Shown here piece after piece: positions 12,666 through 24,053 of a stretch of 64,000 bases of DNA. The position numbers and the translations under genes are program-made. The notes below the pieces were generated by a model, which saw nothing but the letters and a program-made list of their open reading frames with translations, was not told the origin of the DNA and ran no database searches. This stretch comes from Enchytraeus crypticus. Lineage: Eukaryota > Annelida > Clitellata > Enchytraeida > Enchytraeidae. The stretch covers positions 331,501-395,500 of the forward strand of contig CAJHZI010000510.1 of assembly GCA_905160935.1 (NCBI GenBank), read 5' to 3'. Numbering within the stretch: the first letter of the stretch is position 1; the number at the start of each line of letters is the position of its first letter.

Positions 12666-15600
12666 TATATATGCATGGATATGTATATATTAACACTAAC
12701 AGCGAACGCTAGAATACTGCGGACGGTGTTGTTCCAATCGAAACAGCTTTGTATGAACACAGTCGTGTCAATACCTACTTGTACGAACTTCAGTACTCGA
12801 TCTATGTTCCTCTTCATAACCTAATGAATAAATAAATTAATTAATAAATTAATAAATTAATAAACTCAACCAATCTGCAAACAGAAAAAGAAAAGTTGAC
12901 AGAAAAGCATGGAGGAATGTTGCCGCCCTATGTTCTATTCAGAACTCGAGGAACTGATGATGATGTGATCAATTGATGCAAGAATGAATGATCAAATTAA
13001 CTAATTAATGAATTAACTAATTAACTAATGAATGGGTGAATGTATGAATGAATCAATAGATTAATAAATGAATGTATGAACGAATGAATAAATGAATGAA
13101 TGAATCAATCAATCAATCAATAAATCAAACTTTCAATCAATCAATCAATCAATCAATCATATCTTCAATCAATCAATCAATTATTCAATCAATCAACCCT
13201 ATCAAGCATTCATACCAATCACTCAATTGTTCAATCAGTCTATTCATCAATATATTAATCAACAGCTAATAACTCAGTATGACAATGTTCTGAACAGTAT
13301 TAAGCAGTTTTATATCATGACTGGCGACACCTGTCAGCCCTTCTATCACTCAAGATCGGGATCAGCTCCGCACCCATGGGTTCAAAGCTACAAATCGTAC
13401 AAATATTACAAATCTCATAGTAGTAAATAATAATAAAGGTTTAACGTCCGTTTCCTCATACAAAGATGGTGTCAGGAATGCCGCCCATCACATGTCACCA
13501 CAAAGAGATTCACCCCAAACGATCTGAAAAAACATGTGCTGAAGAGAAAGAATACAAGGATAGCTACAAATCTTATGCCAAAAATATTTTGAAAAATATC
13601 AACATAAAAAGCTAACGTTAACGTCAGTTTCCTCACTCGAAATCGATGTCAGTGACGGGCGAGCCCAGGATTTGAACCCCGCACATACTGATCCGCGGTC
13701 GATTATCTTACCGACGTCGCCACTGGCTCCAGCCAGTAAAAATACAATAAAAAGTGATGTTGATTAACTCACCGACACCCTAAACTTTACTTCTGGGTTC
13801 AGATATTTCTTCTCCGCCGGATTAAACGTCCGTATCGCCGCCTTAACCTGTCTCGTACAGCAACAGTAATGTGCGTTTAATATTACACTGGACATACGCA
13901 CGTGTTAACAAAGGTGCGCTATCTGTAGTGAAGTTGATTGTGAGTGATAATGATAATACAATTAGTCCCCTTTGAATTCTTTACCTTTGGACTGGTTTTG
14001 GATAATGGATTTGCACCATTTATTTTAAGTTTCTTTTTTTGTTTGACTTAAGTTTCAAAGTGCTCGATGTTGTCTTTATCGACAGTTGTGTTCTAACAGT
14101 CACTGCTCTTTTTGTTGTCAATGTGCATTAAACTTTGTCCTCAACGTTTAGCATTCTTAAAAATAGAAAATGACATAAAATGTCATTAAAATTATCATAG
14201 AAAAAAGAAGTAGTGACATGGAATAGATGAAAACCTTGTTGTAGACGAGATCTATCTCAAGAAGTATGGCACCCTTCATTCTGGCCGTTAATTTACGATC
14301 TTTCAGCTGATACCAAACTTTCTGACCTTTCTTCACCTAGTCAGAAACAGTCAAACAAGCAGATAAGCAAAGCCAATAAACAATCAATCGTGTTATTGAT
14401 TGGAATATCGATCGACAAGACCATAGATTAAATTATCAAGTAATCAATCAATTACTCAGTCAGAAATTAACTTCTAACTTTCGAAATAAGTTCACTATGT
14501 TTCTTCCAAAGTGAAACTGTAACAATAGTATTAAAAAACGAAAGATAACGTTTATAACTTTTCTAATTTTATGTTGGACAGCACTACTATCATATTTTTA
14601 ATTTTATTAAAATTTTAAAATACGTGTAAAACATTTTATAGAGGAGTGACTAATAATAATATAGTATGGGACAAAGAGGAGTGGAGAAGGTCTTTTCGTA
14701 TCCAGACCCTAGTTAAACTGGGATTAAAGGGAAGCTGATGATTACGATGATGATGCTAAAAGTGTAAAGCATTTGAATAGCAGTTTTATTACTGCCAATT
14801 CCCAATAGATAAAATATATACTGAGCAATAAATAAAAGGCGACTAAGTCAGAAAAGAGAAAATCACCAGGATTATCTTACAACTGCTGTCATAATTATGC
14901 ACGTGTATTTCAAGGCTTACATTTGTATTAAGGTATATGCCAAAAGATATAGCATTTAAATAATATAACATATAAGTCATTTGTGTTAAAGTCATATAGT
15001 TAATTAAGATAATAGAATGCAGTTAACTTCTAAAAGCTGGTTATAGTTAGTTGTCATAATAAGTCGAACATCGTAGAGAGAGATTGAGATAGACAGCAGC
15101 ATAGGAGAAGAATGGGAGAAACAAAAAGAAAGAAAAAGAATTATAGACGAAGAGAAATATGGACAGAGAGAGAGAGAGAGCGAGAGAGAGATAGAGAGAG
15201 AAAGAGATAAAAAGCACTGATTAGTCAAGTAACCCTACATACCCTCAGCAGTGGTATAGCGACTTTACCCAGAAAGTCAAATTTCTTATCCCGATCTTCA
15301 TCGAATACTGACACCTCAAGGACAGAGTGGATGTCCTTGATAGTGCTGCGGTGTACCACACAAACGCTGCTAATTTAACACTGACACCTTGACAGTGCTG
15401 CGGTGTAGCACCCAAACACTCACTCATTTAAACACAAGAAATAGTTTAGAAACAAAACAATGATCACCAGTCAATGGTCATATGAGTAAATTGCAATTTA
15501 TAAGTTTTCTTTTTCTAGGACTATATTTGAAATATATGGACTTTATGAAATTTCTGTATTTAATGTGAAACTTTGCGCCACATAAAATGTGAGGCATTGC

Positions 15601-18600
15601 GCCACATACAATGTAAAGCATTGCGCCACATGCAGTGTGAAACATTGCCACATACAATGTGAAGCATTGTGTCACAGACAATGTGAAAGTTTTGAACATA
15701 CAATGTGAGACATTGCGCCGCACACAATGTGAAACTATGCGCCACATACAATGTGAAACATTGCGCCACATACAAAGTGAAACATTGCGTCACATACAAT
15801 GTGAAAGTTTTGAACATACAATGTGAAACATTGCGCCACTTAAAATGTAAAGCATTGCGACACATACAATGTTAAACATTGCGTCACATACAATGTGAAA
15901 CATTGCATTACATACAATGTGAAAGTTTTGTCCCAGCGCGGCGCCAGTGTCTTGTACTCGGTGTGTGTCTGCAGACGCTGATTGCAAAGCTCCAGCACAC
16001 AGAATGGGTCGCTCTTACCCCCAACATCAGCTGCTGAAAGACCTTGCGCTCTAATCACTAGATCAATCAATCAATCAATCGATCAATCAGTCAATCAATC
16101 ATCAATCAATCAATCAATCAATAAATCAATAAATCAATCAATATATCAATCAATCAATCAATTAGTCAATCAATCAATCAAACAATCGATCAGTCAGTCA
16201 ATCAATCAATCAATCAATCAGTCAATCAGTCAATCAATCAGTCAAAAGATAAATAAATAAATTGAAATAATAAATAAATAGATAAATAAATAAATAAATC
16301 AGTCAATCAATCAAATAACAGTAATTTATTATTTAAATATTATACGGTATCCATTTACATGCATTTATTTTCGAATGCGTAAATGTATAGCTACTATTAC
16401 GTCATAATTTTAAACGCGCAGTGTTAGGTTTACTTTATCAATCAGTCAATCCATCAAATCAATCAATCAATCAAATCAATGAATTAATTAGTCAATCAAT
16501 GAACTAATCGAATAACCAATCAGTCTATTATTTAAATAATTATACGTTTCCATTTACAAACACATATTTACGAATGCATAAAGGTATGACCACTATTAGG
16601 CCACGATTTTAAAGACGCGGTATTATGTTTACTGTGTCGATTAATAATAATAATAATAATAATAATAAAGGTTTAACGTCCGTTTCCTCATCCAGGGATA
16701 ATGTCAGGGACGTCCCCAACAGCACATATCACTACAGATCAATTCACCCAGACCAATCTGCGAAAGAAATGTGCTGAGGAGAAGTAAGGTCCTAAACGAA
16801 AGCCAGTCCGGTGATCAAAAAAATGGTCAGGGTAGATTGATAATGTCTATGTTGGGAAAAGGTAAGTCTTAAGCTTTCTAGAGAATGTTGAAAGAGAAAA
16901 ACAAGAGCGAAGATTAGCAGGTAAAGAGTTCCAGATCGTGAGTGCTGCATAAGAAAATGAACGTCTGCCCAATGACGTGAGAATATTTGGAACTGAGAGA
17001 AGATTGGCATCGGTGGAGCGAAGTGTACGTGAGGGGCGATAGGGAAGAAGAATTTCAGATAAGTAAGAAGGCTTGCCAAATCGCAGAGTTTTGAAAGTTA
17101 ATAGAGCTATTTTATATTTTATGCGTTGATTAACAGGGAGCCAGTGAAGACTGCGTAGAAGAGAAAGAGAGCGAAATTGAAGTCGAGAGGACTTACAAAC
17201 AACACGTGCAAGAGAATTTTGGACGTGCTGCAAACGATTGAGAGAAGAAGTAGGCAACCCATGTAATAATGAATTACAGTAGTCGAGCTTTGAATGAACT
17301 ATAGAATTAGCAAGGATAGTGGCTGAATTTCTAGTAAGGGATGGACGTATTTGCCTAATCTGACGAATCTGAAAGAAAGAAGCGCGACAAACAGAAGAGA
17401 TATGGGATTTAAAGTCAAGGTTTTCATCAAATATGACTCCAAGGTTTTTGGCAGATCGAGAAGGTGAAAGAGCAAGATTCTGAAAATTAACAGAGCTATA
17501 GGTAATTTTACTTCTTTGCAAAGGAGTGCCAATTAAAAGGTATTCAGTTTTGGAAGGATTAACAGCAAGACGGTTAGCACAAAACCAGGAATAAACCTTG
17601 TCAAGAATGGATGAGAGATGAGCCAGTTTTTGATCAGAATCATGATTAGAAAAGGAAATATATAGTTGTGTGTCGTCTGCATAAAAATGAAAATTTATGG
17701 AGGACTGAGCAAGCAGGTAGCTAAGAGGTGTGATATATAAAGAGAAGAGCAATGGACCTAACACTGAACCTTGAGGAACACCGCGTAGGAGGGGATTAAT
17801 CAATCTATCAAAAAATCGCTCGACGACATAAACATTTTAATAGCAGTTTAAACAGTAAGTCACTCAATCAAACATTCAATTAGTAAATCACTCGTCCACA
17901 ACAATAAAATTACAAGCAATCAACTTTCTTAGCTCACGCAAAATTAATAAGACTATATCTCTTGCGAGATTCCAACAAAGATATTGTGCGAATAGGATTT
18001 AGCATTATTTATCTTAAATCATACCATATCAATTTATCGACCGCCATCTACCTTATCAATTTATCTCATACCGTCTAGTATTACTAGATTCTTATTTCAA
18101 CGCTATTATTTCAAAAGTTCTTTCAACACCAATTTCTCTTGAGTCAGCATATTTTCTAATAGTAGCACTTAGAAATCATATATTTGTTTTTAACATATAC
18201 ATGTATTTATTCATACCTTTTACTTGCAACCATCCAACGTCCCTGAAATTGACGAAAGATTTTAGAAGACTCTAAAACAAGAAAACAGCATCTGTGAAAC
18301 TTATTCACTCTAAAACGCGACGATAGGACTGGAATAATATACCGGTACCAATATCCGGTGCTGCGTTCTGTACAATAGAGAATAAACTCATCGTAAACTA
18401 CAGATGTCGTAAGGGTTACAAAGCAGGAATTGAAGAAGGCAATCGGAAACCACCTCAGAAGCCGTCTCTTCTCAAGATATAGGCTACATTAGAGGTACGG
18501 ATAAGATATAACCTTTTTGTTAAGGCATTAACTTGTTGATCGATGAAGTGTTCTTTATGAAGTCTTGTTGCAGAGTGAAAATATGAATATGCACCTTTAA

Positions 18601-18618
18601 CCTGTCACTTGGCAGAAC

Positions 18619-18659
<41 letters not shown>

Positions 18660-21600
18660 AGAGAGAGCAAGAGAGAGATAAGTGTCTCTCTCTAAAATCA
18701 AATCCTGGGTTCGCCTGTCACTGATATCCTTAGAGAGATGAAACTGACATGAACATCAGCTTTACTCTAATAAGTATATAAATTAATCTAATTAAATTAC
18801 TAAAATAATTTAATTTAGTAGTTAAAGCAATAGCTATTTAAATAAAGTAGTTATTTAAGTAGTTATTAATTTCTGGCTTTCATTTAAGATCTTTCTTCTC
18901 CTCAGCACATTTCTTTTGCAGATTGGTCTGGATGAATTGATCTGTAGTGATGTGTGCTGTGGGGACGTCCCTGACATCATCCCTGAACGAGGAAACGGAC
19001 GTTAAACCTTTATTATTATTATTATGATTTACACAAGTACTATGACTCACGTATTTGTTTTTAACGTCCTGTCTGGACTCGGTGCTCAAGAAGACACCAG
19101 GCTGGTATCCCGCTAGACCGCTGATCGTCAGCAGGATGTGGACAGAGCCCGCTCCGTCCTCCAGGTCTAAGTGCAGCGAGTGAGTTCTCTCTCTAGCCAG
19201 TGTGGACAGGTCTAGTTCAGCTCTGCTCAATAAAATTAAATCAATCAATTAATTGATCAATTGATTTATCAATCAATCGGTCAATCAATCAAGCAAGCAA
19301 TCGATCAATCGACCAATCGATCTATCAAACAATCAAATCAATCAATCAATCAATACATTGATTAGTTAATTGATTAATTGATTAATTTATTTACTCGTTT
19401 ATTTATTGATTAACTGATTAATTTATTAAGTTATAAATTAATTATTTAATGAGTAAGTGACCTGCCCATGACCCTGTCTCTACCACTACTATCGTGGTCA
19501 TACACCGAGACCTGCAGACAGTTTGTCTGATCCTCGTACATGTAGAGATCAAACTGCTCCAGCCACTTGGGTGACAGCGTCTTCATCTTGTACTGCAAGC
19601 ACAATCAATACACACACATCTCACAGACTTCTTAAGTAATTTAGCTATCAATCAATCAATCAAGCAAGCAATAAGACTTGATTATCCGGTTCTTCACCAT
19701 AAGGCTATGTCAGGTACGTCTCTTGCAGCCTCTGCACAAACAGACTCCAAAACACCTCACGATTCTTGTCTGCATAGATTACTGATATCAAATTTCAGTT
19801 ACTCAGTATTCCAGTAGGCTTCAATTTTAGCTGACTAATTTTGATATATTAAACCGCTGAAAAGTTATATTTGAATTGTAATCAATTTAAACCGAATTAG
19901 GTGAAAACTAAATATCTAGAACAAATAAAATGATAGAATGGGCTGGAAGAAATCGATACCCTGCTCTTATATCGCTCGTTGCCCAGTTTGAACTTAACGT
20001 AAGGGTCAGATAGACCGTTGTCGTCCATTGCTAACAGCTGAGAGGCTTCTATCAACAGTATAGTGGCAACACTGCTCCATAGCTGAGTCTTTATTCTGCG
20101 GGTCTGGGACTCCAACAGCTTTGTCACTCGTTTTACGTACTGGTAAATAGTAAATCAATCAGTCAACCAGTCAATTAATGAATGAATGAATGGATGAATG
20201 AATGAATGAATGAATGAATGAAGAAAGAAAGAATGAATGAATGAATGAATGAAGAAAGAAAGAATGAATGAGTGAATGAATAAATAAATAAATGAATAAA
20301 TAAATAAATGAATAAATAAATGAATTAATGAATGAATGAATGAATGAATTAATTAATTAAATAATTAATTTAAAAATGAATGAATGAATGATTGTCGCAT
20401 GCACGAAGTGATTTCAAATCTTGTCGAAATAGTAAAATGTCAAATCTAAAGTCAAATATTGTCGAAGATTCGGAAGAAACTTCTAAAAGGAACTCAAATA
20501 ATTTAGCTAATAATGCGCTGAATTGTCCTAACTGACCTGTTCTTTGTCGTAGTTTGACTTGGGCACCAGAGTGCACTGGACAATCAGATATCCCATGTAA
20601 GGTTGAGTCTTGCCTCTCTGTAGGTCCTCTCTTAACATCAGCTTCAGCTCCGTCGATCTGCAACCATTAAATAAGAACATAGCAATATCAACAAAAGCAG
20701 CAACAATTCTTCATAATCGTCGTCCTAGACAACATCAATTAATAAGGTTAAGATAGTTTAAAGAAATTTTCCCTGTGTTGTGTGCGGGTTGTTTGAAGAA
20801 TTGACCAACTGGTGACTGCACGTGTCGTAGAAGGCGACTAAAGCACTAAGATCCATGTCAACGTCAGAAAGGACATTCGGTTGTGAGCGCCTAGGATCTA
20901 GAAATTGCTACAAAAATTTAAAAGAATGGAAAAGTCTCAAAAAGGGGATTGACTAATGGATGATATGATGTAGGACAGAGAGGATTTGAGACAGTCTAAT
21001 CGTATCCCGACCCTAGTTAAACTGGGATTCAAAGGAAGAAGACTATGAATGAAGACAGTTTGAAGAATGAAACTATAATAGAGTTTAATAACCGTCGTCC
21101 ATGACAACATCAATTCATCATCATCATCATCATCATCTTCCCTTAAATCCCAGTTTTTACCAGTGTCGGGATATGAATAGACAGTTTATCCATTCGTTAA
21201 AGTTTTGTAGTAATTTTGGAGACTAGGCTCTCACCAACCGAATGACAACATGACAACATCAACTAATAAGGTTAATTAAGTTCACTCCGTTAAGTTTGAA
21301 GAATGAAACTCTAACAGAGTAGGTTGGAGAACGGAAATGGAATTACTTATTGAGCTCTAGCTGTGTGGGATGGATGGTGGTCCAGCCCATGGGATCATCC
21401 TGTAGACCTCTGTCATAGTCGAACACTTCCACTCGTATGGCGCTGAACGGGTCCTCTATCGGCAGCGACAAGCGCTCGTCCCACCTCGGATTTAAACTCT
21501 TGCTCACTGTGCGGCTCCTGTAGTACTGCTTGTTGCCGATGTGAAACTTCACATAGGGGTCGCTCGATCCTGAAACAGCGAATTCTAATAGAGAGCGATC

Positions 21601-23190
21601 AGTTCAATACTCTTAAAATTATAAGTTTTCAATTTCAATTTTCAAAAAAGTTAAAATGTCGAAATTCAGTTCAAATTCACTAGTATCGAGGACCATACAC
21701 ATATACATCTCTCGCCTTCTCTCTCTCAATCACTCTTTGTCTCTCTCTCTCTCTCTCTTTCTTTCTCTCTCTCTCTCTCTCTCTCACTCTGGTGTTCTTT
21801 CTGGAAAGAACACCAGAGAAAGAACACCGACTTCGCCAGCCAGTGGCGAAGTCGGTAAGACACTCGACCGCGGATCAGTATGTGCGGGTTCAAATCCTGG
21901 GCTCGCCCGTCACTGACATTGCTTTCGAGTGAGGAAACTGACGTTAACCTTAGCTTTACCAGCTCTCTAGTAACTTCTTTCAAATGACAGGCTGAGATAT
22001 GTACAATATAGTGCAAGTTTTTTGTTTCTGAAGAAAATACTTGGAGACGTTTGAAAGACTCAAAGAGCAAGTCATTAGAAAATAAATACTGAATCACAAA
22101 TTAATAATATTCTGTCACATAATTGGAGGCAGTAACCGGAGTAAGTTTTGTGCTTGGAATTTGAAAAGGAAAGTGTGCAGAGTAGGGTGGCTGGAGGAGT
22201 TGGAAAGAGACAACGAAAACAGGGTCTGGAGCTCCTTGCTGCAACAGATCAACCACTTGATGGGATTGAGTGGAAGAGTTTTGTCCACCAGATCACTAGG
22301 GGTCATAATCTACCTTAGGGTTCCAGGCGACTATAATTAAATTAAATTTTAGTTTACTTTCTTATTTTTTCGATGGCAGTTTTCCAATTTAAACGAATTG
22401 ACAAGTCACAAATAGGGGATTGGCTGGTGGTGTGGTGTAGGACAGAGAAGATTTGAGAAAGTCTATTTGTATCCCGACCCTGGTTAAACTGGAATTCAAG
22501 AGAGGATGATGATGATGATGATGATTGTTTCGATGACAGCTTATAGCTTTTACAAAGCGTAAATATGTATTCTAAAAGTTGTGAAACGAATTTTAACAGA
22601 GAATATGAAGGCACATCTCTAGTATAGCTCTCAATCTTTAATTTGCACTTACACTCTCAAAATTGAAAAGGGCTAAGACATAAATTTTTGAGGAAAGAAG
22701 ACACGGTGAAGAGAAAGAACTCTCTTTCTCTTAGTGCACTTCTTACTGGCAGGTCCATGGTATAGAACGCCTCCACTCATCTCTTCCGTTTTTCTTGTCA
22801 TGTCCACATAGGAGTGGATCTTTAAATTAAATCCTCTATAAAACTTCTTTTTATATACAATTATTCTTGTGGGATTTTGCTTATGATGAAGTGGACCGCC
22901 TATGCCTTCCTCAGCTTTGACTAACATTTACTGGGCAGGGGCGTCTTTCAATGAGAAAACAATCCTGTCTACCCAAACATTTGAGAAATAAGAAAATAGA
23001 ATAATAATAGAATAAAGAACAAATATGTAATAATGTATACTTATACCGTTAGTATCTCTAATCACAAGGTCTCGACCCTCCTTCAAGATGATATCAAGCA
23101 CGAAGAAAGGTAAAGTGCGCAGCGAACTAAGTCTTAAGTCCACTGCTGATACCTAGTGCAAATTATACAGAAATATATATATACACACCT

Positions 23191-23237
<47 letters not shown>

Positions 23238-23317
23238 ATATAGATAAATACTGTATACAAATGTTATATATATAATGTTATATATATACTGTATATAAAG
23301 TGTTATACATGTATATA

Positions 23318-23363
<46 letters not shown>

Positions 23364-24010
23364 AAATAAATAAGTTAAGAGTAAGCTTATTGGTTAGTTA
23401 TGCATATGCCTCAGTTTTTATTTGATTGATTAATTAATAGATTTAGGCCTATTGATTAATAGACTAATTTACTAGCTTATTTTTGATTGATTGATAGATT
23501 ATCTCTCATACATGCCTATAGAATAATATTCCTCTTAATATTCATAATGCATCATTCGTTAATTTTTTATTAGAGTATGCAAATATTATTTATGAATTCC
23601 AAGATTTGATAAAAATTTCAATTACCTGTGTTAAAAATTCCTTAAATGTGTGCATCTTGTAAATAACTGTCAAGTGTTTAGCTACATAATATACTGTGCA
23701 TCTTTACTGATGGCCAAGAGTACTCGTAATATTTACTACTATATTTTCTACTGTTTGAACATGTTACTTTTCACTGTTTACATGAACGTTTCTGTTTGAT
23801 GTTTGTATTTTACATGTAGATGTGTTGCAAGAATTGAAATAAAGTATAGTCACTCTCTCTCCCTTTTTCTGTCCTTCTTTCTCTCTCTCTCTCCCTATCT
23901 AAATCTCTCTGTTTCTTTCACTCTCTTCCTCTCTTTCCCTCTCTATCACTCTCTCTCTTTATCTATCTCCCTATATCTCTCTCTCTTTCACTCCCTCTCT
24001 CTCTCTCTCA

Positions 24011-24053
<43 letters not shown>

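Noticed and set aside
13607-13735. SINE B heads as functional tRNA genes
   Set aside because: The B-box is good, but the cloverleaf is not complete and every copy continues into the LINE-like tail, so these are SINEs.
16847-17803. RT frame as a host gene
   Set aside because: It carries LINE reverse-transcriptase motifs, a LINE 3' UTR and an (ATT)n tail, lacks its 5' half, and has a near-identical copy at 42935-43595.
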